Below, piece after piece: positions 27,372 through 35,483 of a stretch of 64,000 nucleotides of DNA. Numbering within the stretch: position 1 is the stretch's first letter; every line of letters begins with the position of its first letter. The stretch comes from CAVTBX01 sp963733135 (GTDB lineage Bacteria > Actinomycetota > Thermoleophilia > Gaiellales > Gaiellaceae). The translations under genes and the position numbers were made by a program. The stretch lies in NCBI GenBank assembly GCA_963733135.1, contig CAVTBX010000003.1, positions 186,001 through 250,000 of the forward strand, written 5' to 3'. Under the pieces are notes generated by a model, which saw only the letters and a list, made by a program, of their open reading frames with translations, made no database searches and had not been told where the DNA came from.

Positions 27372-29083
27372 CGGTTCCGCTTCCGCATCGGCCTGACCTC
27401 GCGCCACGGGCGAGCGTTGACGACGTCGGCCGCGGTGACCCAACCGCGCCGGGCCTGCGCGACGCCGAGCGGAAGGTGCGCCAGGTGCGCGACCTCGTGC
27501 GCGTCGGTCGAGATCACGAGCTTCACGCCTGCCTCGATCGCCGCCTTCGCGTGGACGTCCATGAGGTCGAGCCGATCGGGCTGCGCGTTCAACTCGAGGA
27601 ACGTTCCGGTCTCCACGGCCTTGGCGAAGACGCGCTCAAGGTCGAGCTCGTAAGCGCCGCGGCGGTTCAGCTTCCGGCCGGTCGGATGGCCGATCGCATC
27701 GACGTAAGGGTGCTCCATGGCGGTCACGATCCGGTCGGTGAGCTCGTCCCGGCCGGCCTGGAAGCCGGCGTGGATCGACGCCATCACCCAGTCTCGCTCG
27801 GCGAGCAGCTCGTCGCCCATGTCGAGTGAGCCGTCTCGGCGGATATCGACCTCCACACCGGTCAGAATCTCGAGCCCGTCCAGGCGCTCGGAGAGCGCCG
27901 CGATCTCCTCCGCCTGCCGCTCCATGCGGCCATCCTTCAGCCGCTTCGCGTGATCGCAGATCGCGATGTACCGCCGGCCGAGGGCGTGCGCGGCTTGAAC
28001 CATCGCCTCGAGCGTGTCCTTGCCGTCTGACCAGTCCGTGTGCATGTGGAGATCGCCGTGGAGGTCGTCGAGCTCGAGTAGATCGGGAAGGCCTCCGTTC
28101 CGGGCCGCGGCGAGCTCACCCCGGTTCTCGCGCAACTCGGGCGGGATCCACGCGTAGCCGAGCCGCTCGTAAAGGGCTCCCTCGGTCTCGGCCGTGAAGA
28201 CGTCGTCCGTGTCGACCGTTGCAACCCCGTACTCCGAGACCGAGAGGCCGCGCTTGACGGCGTCTTCGCGAAGCGCGACGTTGTGATCCTTCGAGCCGGT
28301 GAAGTGCTGGAGCAGGTTGCCGAAGCACTCCGGCGGGACGACCCGCAGGTCGAACCTGAGGCCGTCGTAGGAGACGACGGTGGCCTTCGTCGATCCCTTG
28401 GCAACGACCTCGGCGACCCAGGCCAGGGCTGCGAAGTGGCTCGTCAGCGCAGCCGGATCGCTCGCGGTCGCGATCAGGTCGAGATCGCGAACCGTCTCGA
28501 CCCGCCGCCGGATCGAGCCTGCCTCCGATACTCGCTCCGCGGCCTGGTGAGCGCGGAGCTCCTCGACCGCGGCCTCGACGGCCGGAAGCGCGCGCCCCAG
28601 CAACGTCCTCCGCTCGAGCTTCGGCTTCGGAGCCGAAAGCGCCTGGAGGACGCGCTCCTCAGTCTTTGGCCCCAAGCCCGAGAGCTCGCGGAGCTGCTGG
28701 CGCTCGGCGGCTGCGCGCAGCTCGTCCTCGGACGAGATGCCGAGCTCGGTGAAGAGCCGCCGGGCTGTTTTCGGCCCGAGCCCGGGCACACGCATGACGT
28801 CCACCAGCCCGGCGGGCACTCGGTCGCGGAGCTTCGCGAGCGCCTGGAGGTCGCCGGTCTCCGTCAGCTCGACGATCTTCGCCGCGATCGTCCCTCCGAT
28901 CCCGGGAATCTGGGTCGCGCGCCCGTCGAGCGCGAGCTGGGCGACGGGAGCTGCGGACTCCCGCATCCGGGTGGCAGCTCGCCGGTACGCGGCGAGGCGA
29001 AAGCTGTCGGCCCCGTCGAGCTCGAGCAGGTCGGCCAAGAGCTCGAACCGGTCGGCGATGTCCGAGTTCGAAGGCACCGGCAC
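27368..29083 (-). CDS. polX: DNA polymerase X with C-terminal PHP domain
   Basis: 571 aa from GTG 29083. Residues 1-150 are the helix-hairpin-helix/8-kDa-like part (QIPGIGGTIAAKI, RVPGLGPKTARRL, ELSGLGPKTEE). The palm follows with the catalytic Asp residues in VRDLDLIAT and RFDLRVVP. A PHP domain (DLHMHTDWSDG, AICDHAKR, GVEVDIR, STDAHEVAHL) supplies a metal-dependent 3'-5' exonuclease or AP-endonuclease activity. Bacterial PolX fills gaps in base excision repair. The -10 TATCAT is 7 bp before the start. Confidence 0.96.
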   Translation of the reverse strand: MPVPSNSDIADRFELLADLLELDGADSFRLAAYRRAATRMRESAAPVAQLALDGRATQIPGIGGTIAAKIVELTETGDLQALAKLRDRVPAGLVDVMRVPGLGPKTARRLFTELGISSEDELRAAAERQQLRELSGLGPKTEERVLQALSAPKPKLERRTLLGRALPAVEAAVEELRAHQAAERVSEAGSIRRRVETVRDLDLIATASDPAALTSHFAALAWVAEVVAKGSTKATVVSYDGLRFDLRVVPPECFGNLLQHFTGSKDHNVALREDAVKRGLSVSEYGVATVDTDDVFTAETEGALYERLGYAWIPPELRENRGELAAARNGGLPDLLELDDLHGDLHMHTDWSDGKDTLEAMVQAAHALGRRYIAICDHAKRLKDGRMERQAEEIAALSERLDGLEILTGVEVDIRRDGSLDMGDELLAERDWVMASIHAGFQAGRDELTDRIVTAMEHPYVDAIGHPTGRKLNRRGAYELDLERVFAKAVETGTFLELNAQPDRLDLMDVHAKAAIEAGVKLVISTDAHEVAHLAHLPLGVAQARRGWVTAADVVNARPWREVRPMRKRNR

Positions 29084-29101
29084 GAGAGCGATGATACGGC
29101 G
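29084..29101. promoter_or_regulatory. 18-bp bidirectional promoter, polX / mannosyltransferase
   Basis: Minus: TATCAT (29096-29091), 7 bp before GTG 29083. Plus: GATGAT (29090-29095), 6 bp before GTG 29102; this hexamer keeps the key A2 and T6. The two -10 elements overlap almost completely and there is no room for leaders. Confidence 0.5.
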
Positions 29102-29830
29102 GTGCGCCTGGTCGTCTGCCTGCCTACGTACGAGGAACGCGACAACGTCGAGCCGATGGTGCGCGCGCTCGGAGAGACCTTCCGAGCGTCGGGGCTCGAC
29201 GACGCTCGCGTGCTCGTCGTCGACGACGCCTCACCGGACGGGACGGGCGAGGTCGCCGACCGGCTCGTCTCAGAGCTGTCCTGGGTCGAGGTGCTCCACC
29301 GCGCGCGGAAAGAGGGCCTCGGCCCGGCCTACATCGCCGGCTTCCGTCGCGCCTTGGCCGACGGCGCCGACCTCGTGCTCGGGATGGACTGCGACTTCTC
29401 CCACGACCCCGAGGACGTGCCCCGCCTCGTCGACGCCGCACGCCACGCAGACCTCGTGCTCGGCTCGCGCTACGTGCCAGGCGGTCACGTCGAGAACTGG
29501 GGCCCGGGCCGGCGGGCGGTGAGCGCCGCCGGTTCGTGGTACGCGCGCGCAGTCCTCGGGCTCGGATTCCGCGACCTCACGGGCGGCTTCAAGTGCTTCC
29601 GCCGAGAGGTACTCGAGCGCATCGACCTCGACTCGCTCTCCTCGCTCGGCTACGCGTTCCAGATCGAGACAACCTACCGCGCCGTCCGGGCGGGCTTTAG
29701 CGTCGTGGAGATCCCGATCGTCTTCACCGATCGCGAGGTGGGCGGCTCGAAGATGACAAAACGCATAGTCGCGGAGGCGATCTGGCGCATCCCGAAGCTC
29801 CGTTGGGAGGCGCTGCGCGGCCGTCTGTAG
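29102..29830 (+). CDS. GT2 polyprenol-phosphate mannose synthase-like glycosyltransferase
   Basis: 242 aa from GTG 29102. VVCLPTYEERDNVEPMV opens the GT-A fold; LVVDDASPDGTG and LGMDCDFSHDP (DxD, nucleotide-sugar and metal binding) match dolichol/polyprenol monophosphomannose synthases, and the end VGGSKMTKRIVAEA is characteristic. It transfers mannose from GDP-mannose to polyprenyl phosphate at the membrane face, for lipoglycan or protein mannosylation. There is no Lnt-like fusion as in mycobacterial Ppm1. Confidence 0.9.
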   Translation: MRLVVCLPTYEERDNVEPMVRALGETFRASGLDDARVLVVDDASPDGTGEVADRLVSELSWVEVLHRARKEGLGPAYIAGFRRALADGADLVLGMDCDFSHDPEDVPRLVDAARHADLVLGSRYVPGGHVENWGPGRRAVSAAGSWYARAVLGLGFRDLTGGFKCFRREVLERIDLDSLSSLGYAFQIETTYRAVRAGFSVVEIPIVFTDREVGGSKMTKRIVAEAIWRIPKLRWEALRGRL

Positions 29831-29861
29831 CCGTCTCTACGCGTTGCTACGCTTGGCTTTG

Positions 29862-30191
29862 ATGAGCATGCGGGACGTAACGGACGCCACCTTCGAGCAG
29901 GACGTCCTCAAGGCGGAGAGCCCGGTCGTCGTGGACTTCTGGGCGCCCTGGTGTGGCCCCTGCCGGGTCGTGACGCCGATCCTCGACGACCTAGCGTCAA
30001 AGCACGGCGACCGTGTCAGCTTCGTCAAGATGAACGTGGACGAGAACCCGCAGGTCGCGGCCCGCTACACCATCCTCTCGATCCCGACGGTGATCCTCTT
30101 CGAGGGCGGCGAGGCCAAGCAGACCGTCGTCGGCGCACGGTCGAAGAGTCACTACGAGGGCGCAATGTCGCCCTGGCTCCAAGCCGCCTGA
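29862..30191 (+). CDS. trxA: Thioredoxin
   Basis: 109 aa from ATG 29862 (ATG 29868 also possible). The active-site WCGPC has its Cys residues at 31 and 34; PVVVDFWAPW, KMNVDENPQVAARY and the cis-Pro in SIPTVILFEGG are standard. It reduces protein disulfides in the cytosol. A -10 TACGCT (29848-29853) sits 8 bp before the start with no Shine-Dalgarno. Its stop is embedded in the left arm of a terminator hairpin. Confidence 0.96.
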   Translation: MSMRDVTDATFEQDVLKAESPVVVDFWAPWCGPCRVVTPILDDLASKHGDRVSFVKMNVDENPQVAARYTILSIPTVILFEGGEAKQTVVGARSKSHYEGAMSPWLQAA

Positions 30192-30232
30192 AATCCGGCT
30201 CCGCTGCGCGGAGCCATGACGATTTCAGGCGG
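30184..30232. terminator. Two-tier hairpin terminator after trxA
   Basis: Outer arms CCGCCTGAAAT (30184-30194) and ATTTCAGGCGG (30222-30232) are perfect 11-bp complements. Inside, GGCTCCGC (30197-30204) and GCGGAGCC (30208-30215) form a second 8-bp stem with a 3-base loop. It lies between convergent trxA and thiL and may serve both. There is no U-tract. Confidence 0.75.
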
Positions 30233-30268
30233 GGTGGGGATGCCGAATGCTGATGGGCGGGCGACGGT

Positions 30269-31144
30269 TTAGGGACGGAAGTGGTTCCAGCCCGCCAGAT
30301 CTATCGGCTGACCGTTCTGGATCAGCTCGATGCCCGCGCCTGGCTCTACTCGGCCCACGGCGGGGTACGTGAAGCGCGTTGCATCATCCGGCGCTAGCGC
30401 GGCCAGGAGCTCGTAGTCCTCGCCGAGCGTCCAGAACGGCTCGTCGCCTACCTCGTTCAGACGCGGGGCGAGCGGTAGGCGATGGACGTCGATCACGAGC
30501 TTGACGCTCGAGCGCTCGGCGATCCGCTTTGCGTCCGAGGCGATTCCGTCCGAGAGGTCGAGCATTGCGTGGGATACCGGGCCGAGCTCGCGGGCGGCGT
30601 CGAGCCGGTATGGCGGGCGGTTGTGGGCTCGGACGAGCTCGCCGAAGCCGTCGAGGCCTCGTTCGAGGGCTCGCAGGCCCGCTGCGGATGCGCCCAGCGG
30701 GCCGGTGACGACGAGAACGTCGCCCGGCTGCGCGCCCGAGCGGCCGGGCACCCGTTCGCTCCTGCCGAGCGCTGTGACGGAGATCGTCAGCAAGGGTGAG
30801 GAGGTCGTGTCCCCGCCGCGCACCGGGGCGCCGGGCTCGTTCAGGCCCTCGTAGAGCTCGACGAGCGCATCGGCCTCGGTGTCCGGCGGCGCGCCCAGGA
30901 CGACGAAGAGCGCCTCCGGCTCGGCCGCCATCGCGGCGAGGTCGCTCAGGCTGACCGCGGCCGCCTTGTAGCCGAGGTCGCGCCACGACGTCCACTCACG
31001 GCGGAAGTGCACGCCCTCGACCAGGACGTCCTGCGTGAGCACGAGCCCGTCACCGAGCTCCGCACCGTCGGCGGCGATGCCCTCCGCGAGTCCTCGCCGC
31101 TCGAGCTCCGCGAGGAGCCCGAACTCACCTAGCTCGCTGAGCAA
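30269..31144 (-). CDS. thiL: Thiamine-monophosphate kinase
   Basis: 291 aa from TTG 31144 (TTG 31147 also possible), overlapping the end of thiD by 20 bp. The start before LSELGEFGLL fits the family N-terminus. Motifs: LTQDVLVEGVHFR (Mg/ATP site), VRGGDTTSSPLL and LDLSDGIASD. It phosphorylates thiamine monophosphate to the cofactor thiamine diphosphate. The thiD-thiL pair is a salvage/terminal segment of thiamine synthesis. Confidence 0.93.
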   Translation of the reverse strand: MLSELGEFGLLAELERRGLAEGIAADGAELGDGLVLTQDVLVEGVHFRREWTSWRDLGYKAAAVSLSDLAAMAAEPEALFVVLGAPPDTEADALVELYEGLNEPGAPVRGGDTTSSPLLTISVTALGRSERVPGRSGAQPGDVLVVTGPLGASAAGLRALERGLDGFGELVRAHNRPPYRLDAARELGPVSHAMLDLSDGIASDAKRIAERSSVKLVIDVHRLPLAPRLNEVGDEPFWTLGEDYELLAALAPDDATRFTYPAVGRVEPGAGIELIQNGQPIDLAGWNHFRP

Positions 31145-31922
31145 CAAGGCCGAAGACGTCGACGGGGCCGGAGCCCGAGCCGATCTCCGAGAGACCCGCG
31201 CGCACGGCCTCGGTGGCGACCTCGGCTGCGGCGCGGGCCGCATCCTCGAGCGACTCCCCGCGGGCCAGGAAGGCGCAAAGGCTCGCCGAGTGCGTGCACC
31301 CCGCGCCGTGCGTCGCCTCGTCCCCGTAGCGCGCGACGGGGATCGGCGTGTGTGTCTCGCCGTCGTACAGCCAGTCCACCGCGTCGGCACCGTGACCGCC
31401 CGTGACGATCACTGCATCCGGGCCGAGGGCGTGGAGAGCCTCGGCCAGCTTGCGCCGGTCCGCATCCTCGCGATACGGCAAGCCGGCGAGACCGCAGGCC
31501 TCGTGGAGGTTCGGGGTGACCACCGTCGCCAGGGGAAAGAGCCGCTCCTTCAGCGTCGCGACCGCGTCGTCCTGAAGGAGCTGGGCGCCCGACGCGGCGA
31601 CCATCACCGGATCAACCACGAGCGGAACGCGGTTCGCCTGGAGGAAGTCGGCGGCGGTCTCGATGATCGACCCCGAGAAGAGCATTCCGGTCTTGGCCGC
31701 GTCCACACCGATGTCGACGAAGACGGCGTCGAGCTCGGCGTGAATGAAATCCGGCGGCGCCTCGTGGACGGCGGTGACTTCGCGCGTGTTCTGCGCGGTC
31801 AGCGCGACGACCGCACTCATTCCATGGCAGCCGAGCCGCGCGAACGCTTTCAGGTCGGCCTGGATCCCGGCGCCGCCGCCGGAATCGGACGTGGCAATCG
31901 TGAGACAGCGCGGTACCGACAC
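31125..31922 (-). CDS. thiD: Hydroxymethylpyrimidine/phosphomethylpyrimidine kinase
   Basis: 265 aa from GTG 31922. The ribokinase-fold motifs TIATSDSGGGAGIQADLKAF at the N-terminus and VTGGHGADAVDWLYD and THGAGCTHSASLCAFL (anion hole/catalytic Asp equivalent region) near the C-terminus identify ThiD. It phosphorylates HMP twice for thiamine synthesis. A -10-like TACGCT lies 10 bp upstream on the minus strand. The downstream thiL start overlaps its end. Confidence 0.95.
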   Translation of the reverse strand: MSVPRCLTIATSDSGGGAGIQADLKAFARLGCHGMSAVVALTAQNTREVTAVHEAPPDFIHAELDAVFVDIGVDAAKTGMLFSGSIIETAADFLQANRVPLVVDPVMVAASGAQLLQDDAVATLKERLFPLATVVTPNLHEACGLAGLPYREDADRRKLAEALHALGPDAVIVTGGHGADAVDWLYDGETHTPIPVARYGDEATHGAGCTHSASLCAFLARGESLEDAARAAAEVATEAVRAGLSEIGSGSGPVDVFGLVAQRAR

Positions 31923-31967
31923 TCCGCGGCCGAGCGTACCAACGGGCGGATCAGGTTCACTGTAGGG

Positions 31968-32222
31968 GTGGCGACACGCGAGGAGCTTTACGGAACGGCC
32001 GCGATTCGGTTCGGAGAGCTGACGCGCACGCTCTTCGTCGCCGTGACGGTCGCCGGAGCCGTCGCCGCCGCAACCGGCTGGAGGCCCGCTGCGATCGTCA
32101 TCGCGGTCGGAATCGCGGGCACACTCGGAGCTCAGCTCATGGTCGGCATCACCGCTTACCGGCGAGCGATGCGAGCACCGTGGCCGAGGGTGGCGCCGCT
32201 CGCCGACGATGACTGGGACTGA
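31968..32222 (+). CDS. Small two-TM membrane protein
   Basis: 84 aa from GTG 31968. Two hydrophobic segments (about 21-38 and 43-60) with a positively charged turn (TAYRRAMRAPWPR) and an acidic end (LADDDWD). I do not recognise a family. Its stop overlaps the helicase ATG (TGATG), so it is co-transcribed with the helicase. A TTCACT hexamer 6 bp before the start could be a -10. Confidence 0.65.
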   Translation: MATREELYGTAAIRFGELTRTLFVAVTVAGAVAAATGWRPAAIVIAVGIAGTLGAQLMVGITAYRRAMRAPWPRVAPLADDDWD

Positions 32223-34465
32223 TGGCGCTCGAGCTCGCCGCTTGGGAGAGTCTCGTCACCGCCAAGGAGGTCGCGTTCACGACCGACGTGCCGGCGCGCG
32301 AGCCCGTGCTCGTCCCGCTCCCGGACGAGCTCCACTCGAACCCCGCCGGAGCCCTCGCCGAACGCGGCCTCGACCGGCTCTACGCGCACCAGGCCGCGGC
32401 CTTCGAGGCGGCGGAGCGCGGCGAGCACGTCATCGTCTCGACCGGCACTGCCAGCGGGAAGACCCTCGCGTTCAACCTCCCGGTCCTGAACGCGCTCGCT
32501 GCCGAGCCGAAGCACCGCACGCTCTATCTCTATCCCACGAAGGCTCTGGCCCAGGATCAGGCGCGCACGCTGGCCGGCTTCCAGATCCCGCGACTTCGGG
32601 CCGCGATCTACGACGGCGATACGCCGAGCGAGCAGCGCTGGCAGATCCGCAAGTGGGCGAACCTCATCCTCACGAACCCGGACATGCTGAGTGTGGGCCT
32701 CCTGCCACACCATGACCGCTGGGGCGACGTGCTCGCGAACCTCCGCTATGTCGTCGTGGACGAGGCCCACGTCTACCGGGGCGTCTTCGGTTCGCACGTC
32801 GCGAACGTGCTGCGTCGTCTGCGGCGGATGGCCAAGGCCTACGGCGCCGAGCCGCAGTTCCTGCTCGCATCCGCGACGATCGCGAACCCCGGCGAGCAGG
32901 CGGGCGCACTGACCGGTCTGGACGTCACGGTCGTCGACCGGGACAGCGCGCCTCGCGCCGAGCGCACCGTCGTCTTCTGGAACCCGCCGCTTCTGGACGA
33001 GGAACTCGGCGTCCGCGCGAGCGCGCTGGGTGACGCTTCCCGGATCCTGGCCGAGCTCGTGGCCGCCGGCCAGCGCACCATTTGCTTCGCCAAGGGACGG
33101 AAAGCGGCCGAGCTGATCCACCGCTTCACCTGCGATCGCGTACCCGACCTCGCCGGGCGGCTCTCCCCGTACCGAGCCGGCTACACACCCGCCCAGCGGC
33201 GTGAGATCGAGCGCCGGCTCGTCGAGGGAGAACTGCTCGGCGTCACGGCGACGGACGCGCTCGAACTCGGAATCGACGTCGGCCTCCTGGATGCGGCCGT
33301 CACCGTCGGCTTCCCGGGGACGGTGGCGAGCCTGCGTCAGCAATGGGGTCGCGCGGGGCGACGCAGCCATGGGCTCGCCGTCCTCGTCGCCGGGGAGGAC
33401 GCGCTCGACCAGTTCTTTATGCGGGAGCCGGAGGCGCTGATGGAGCGGCGTGTCGAAGCCGCGATCCTCGACGGGACGAACCCGCGGATCCTCGACGGGC
33501 ACGTGCGGGCGGCCGCCTTCGAGGGACCGCTCGACGAGGCCGACGCGGACACGCTCGGCCCGGAGGCGCTCGAGCGTGCGAGCGCCCTCGCGGACGCAGA
33601 AGAGCTCAGACGCACGAAGGCCGGCTACGTCTGGGCCGGCAAGGACTACCCGGCCGCGCGTCTCTCGCTCCGCAGCTCAACCCCGGACGCAATCACGATC
33701 GTCGAGCGGGGAACCGGCTCGGTGCTCGGGGTTGTCGAGCTCGAACGCGCGTACTCGACAGTGCACGAAGGCGCCGTCTACCTCCACATGGGCGAGTCCT
33801 ACTCCGTCGTCGCGCTCGACCTGGAGACACGCGCTGCACTCGTCCAGCCCTTCAGCGGCGACTGGTACACGCAGGCGAAGAAGGAGACGACCACGGTGAT
33901 CGAGGGCGTCGAGCTCTCCGGCCCGCGGCTCGGCGTCGAGCTTTCGTTCGGACGCGTGTCCGTGACGGAGCAGGTAGTCGGCTATCAGAAGCGCTCGATC
34001 CGCGACGGCTCACAGCTCGACCTCGTCACGCTCGACATGCCGGAGACGACCTTCGAGACCGAGGGAATCTGGTTCCTGCCTCCGGACGAGATGCTGGCGA
34101 GCCTCGACACGATGCCGCGGCTCCTAGGATCCCTCCACGCCGCAGAGCACTCGCTGATCGCCGTGCTTCCGCTGTGGGCCATGTGCGACCGCTGGGACAT
34201 CGGCGGACTCTCGACGAACATCCATTTCCAGACGGGTCGCCCGACGATCTTCGTCTACGAGGCGCACGCCGGGGGCGTCGGGCTGACCCGGCGCGGCTAC
34301 GACGCCTTCGAGGGCTGGGCCGGAGACACGGAGCGGCTGCTCGCCGGGTGTCCGTGCGAGCGCGGCTGCCCCAGCTGCGTCCAGAGCCCGAAGTGCGGGA
34401 ACCTGAACGAGCCGCTCGACAAGTCCGGGGCGCTCGGACTCCTACGCTCGATGCTGGGCTACTAG
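32222..34465 (+). CDS. MrfA/YprA-like DEAH helicase with DUF1998 and Zn-cysteine cluster
   Basis: 747 aa from ATG 32222. SF2 helicase motifs: Walker A STGTASGKT, DEAH in VVDEAHVYRG, SAT in LASATIANPGEQ and the motif VI region QQWGRAGRRSHG. The C-terminal third carries the DUF1998 domain ending in the four-cysteine cluster CPCERGCPSCVQSPKCGN. Bacillus MrfA with this layout repairs mitomycin-type DNA lesions with its nuclease partner MrfB; no MrfB is seen here. The stop shares CTAG with the convergent gene. Confidence 0.93.
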   Translation: MALELAAWESLVTAKEVAFTTDVPAREPVLVPLPDELHSNPAGALAERGLDRLYAHQAAAFEAAERGEHVIVSTGTASGKTLAFNLPVLNALAAEPKHRTLYLYPTKALAQDQARTLAGFQIPRLRAAIYDGDTPSEQRWQIRKWANLILTNPDMLSVGLLPHHDRWGDVLANLRYVVVDEAHVYRGVFGSHVANVLRRLRRMAKAYGAEPQFLLASATIANPGEQAGALTGLDVTVVDRDSAPRAERTVVFWNPPLLDEELGVRASALGDASRILAELVAAGQRTICFAKGRKAAELIHRFTCDRVPDLAGRLSPYRAGYTPAQRREIERRLVEGELLGVTATDALELGIDVGLLDAAVTVGFPGTVASLRQQWGRAGRRSHGLAVLVAGEDALDQFFMREPEALMERRVEAAILDGTNPRILDGHVRAAAFEGPLDEADADTLGPEALERASALADAEELRRTKAGYVWAGKDYPAARLSLRSSTPDAITIVERGTGSVLGVVELERAYSTVHEGAVYLHMGESYSVVALDLETRAALVQPFSGDWYTQAKKETTTVIEGVELSGPRLGVELSFGRVSVTEQVVGYQKRSIRDGSQLDLVTLDMPETTFETEGIWFLPPDEMLASLDTMPRLLGSLHAAEHSLIAVLPLWAMCDRWDIGGLSTNIHFQTGRPTIFVYEAHAGGVGLTRRGYDAFEGWAGDTERLLAGCPCERGCPSCVQSPKCGNLNEPLDKSGALGLLRSMLGY

Positions 34466-35013
34466 CGGCGGTTCGCGTTGGCGAGCGTCGGCTCGTCGCG
34501 GAGCTCGAAGCGCCCGTCCTCGGCCAGGAGGCCTCGTGCCTGGAGCTGCTCGCCGAGCACCTTCACCAGCCGACGTCGAGCTCCCCCCCGCTCCTCGTCA
34601 CCGGCGCGTCGGTACTCGCGGCTCAGGAAGCCGATGCGGATCCCGTCCGAGCCTGCGGCCCGCAGAGTCGCGATCACCTCGTCGAGCGTCAGGCTGAGCT
34701 CCGTCGGCGCGGTCGATTCCCGTTCGGGCTCGGGTTCAGGTTCCGGTTCCGGTTCCGGTTCCGGTTCGGGCTCGGGTGCGGGTTCGGGTTCGGGTTCGGG
34801 TTCGACCGTTCCCGCCGGCTCGGCGGGCGGGACAAGTCCCGCCCCTACAGGTTCTGGCTCGGGCTGAGCTTGCTCTGGCTCCCCGGGCGGGGCATGCTCC
34901 GCCCCTACGAGTTCAGGCGGCGCCGGCGCCGGGCGTACCGGTTCAGGCGGCGGCTCGGGGCGCGCGAGCGGCTCTTCCTGGACACGACCGAACAGGCGGG
35001 ACAGGAATCCCAT
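34462..35013 (-). CDS. Glu/Pro-repeat protein with C-terminal winged-helix-like domain
   Basis: 183 aa from ATG 35013. The N-terminus MGFLSRLFG is short and amphipathic; residues 20-105 are Pro/Glu-rich, with an EP dipeptide tract encoded by a hexanucleotide repeat (34722-34804) and two REP-like palindromes translated in frame as VGAGLVPPAEP and VGAEHAPPGEP. The last 75 residues (LTLDEVIATLRAAG, FLSREYRRAGDEERGGARRRLVKVLGEQLQARGLL) look like a folded helical/winged domain. Function unknown. The repeats suggest a flexible linker of variable length. Confidence 0.7.
   Translation of the reverse strand: MGFLSRLFGRVQEEPLARPEPPPEPVRPAPAPPELVGAEHAPPGEPEQAQPEPEPVGAGLVPPAEPAGTVEPEPEPEPAPEPEPEPEPEPEPEPEPERESTAPTELSLTLDEVIATLRAAGSDGIRIGFLSREYRRAGDEERGGARRRLVKVLGEQLQARGLLAEDGRFELRDEPTLANANRR
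34722..34804. repeat. GGTTCS hexanucleotide tandem repeat encoding (Glu-Pro)n
   Basis: About 14 units of GGTTCC/GGTTCG with a few interruptions (GGCTCG, GGTGCG). On the minus strand they read as alternating Glu and Pro. Being multiples of six, copy-number changes keep the frame. Such tracts are prone to slippage. Confidence 0.9.
34825..34848. repeat. REP-like palindrome 1 inside coding sequence
   Basis: Perfect inverted repeat GGGCGGGAC / GTCCCGCCC with a 2-base spacer, followed by CTAC (34845-34848). Its layout (palindrome flanked by CTAC, reverse GTAG) is like the REP elements mobilised by RAYT/Y1 transposases. It is translated in frame inside the Glu/Pro protein. Confidence 0.65.
34885..34908. 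repeat. REP-like palindrome 2 inside coding sequence
   Basis: Near-perfect inverted repeat GGGCGGGGCA / TGCTCCGCCC (one G-T mismatch) followed by CTAC (34905-34908), 60 bp from and sharing flanks with palindrome 1. Both preserve the reading frame of the host gene. Confidence 0.65.
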
Positions 35014-35054
35014 ACGCCTGCCCGTTCGCGGCCGGTCGGACTCATCCTTCCGAC

Positions 35055-35081
35055 TGTCGATTTCCGGCCGGGCCGTTCGTC
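35055..35081 (+). promoter_or_regulatory. Predicted ECF42-dependent promoter of the YCII-sigma operon
   Basis: TGTCGA at 35055-35060 and CGTC at 35078-35081 are separated by 17 bp. These match the -35 TGTCGA and -10 CG(A/T)C elements reported for ECF42 sigma factors, as I recall them. The YCII gene begins 30 bp downstream with a Shine-Dalgarno. The sigma factor encoded second in the operon would then be autoregulated. Confidence 0.7.
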
Positions 35082-35111
35082 GTAGAGTCGAACCCAACCG
35101 AAGGAGGCGCC

Positions 35112-35483
35112 GTGCAGTACATGCTCTTGATCTACGACGAGGAGGCAACGCTCGAGGCACTGAGCGAGGACGAGCAGCGCACGTTCTTGGATGAGTACTT
35201 CACGTACACCGAGGAGCTCCGCAGCGCAGGCACGTACATCGCAGGTGATGCGCTCCAGCCCGTGGCGACGGCGACGACCCTGAGCGTCCGGGACGGGAAG
35301 ACGCTCACCACGGACGGCCCGTTCGCCGAGACGAAGGAGCAGCTCGGCGGCTACTACCTGATCGAGGCCGAGTCGCTCGACGACGCGCTCGAATGGGGAG
35401 CCAAGATCCCCTCGCCTCGCCTCGGGAAGATCGAGGTGCGGCCGCTCATGGTCTTCGACCGCGAAGGGGCACCGGCTGGCTGA
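35112..35483 (+). CDS. YCII-related (DGPF) domain protein
   Basis: 123 aa from GTG 35112, 5 bp after Shine-Dalgarno AAGGAGG. MQYMLLIYDEEA at the start and TTDGPFAETKEQLGGYYLIE in the middle are the YCII/DGPF family hallmarks (ferredoxin-like fold). The biochemical role is not established; DGPF proteins are the conserved partners of ECF42 sigma factors, which is exactly the neighbour here. Its last codons overlap the CTG start of the sigma gene by 8 bp. Confidence 0.93.
   Translation: MQYMLLIYDEEATLEALSEDEQRTFLDEYFTYTEELRSAGTYIAGDALQPVATATTLSVRDGKTLTTDGPFAETKEQLGGYYLIEAESLDDALEWGAKIPSPRLGKIEVRPLMVFDREGAPAG

Noticed and set aside
34722..34804. CRISPR-like tandem repeat
   Set aside because: The units are contiguous hexamers with no spacers and are in frame with a coding sequence; no cas genes are near.
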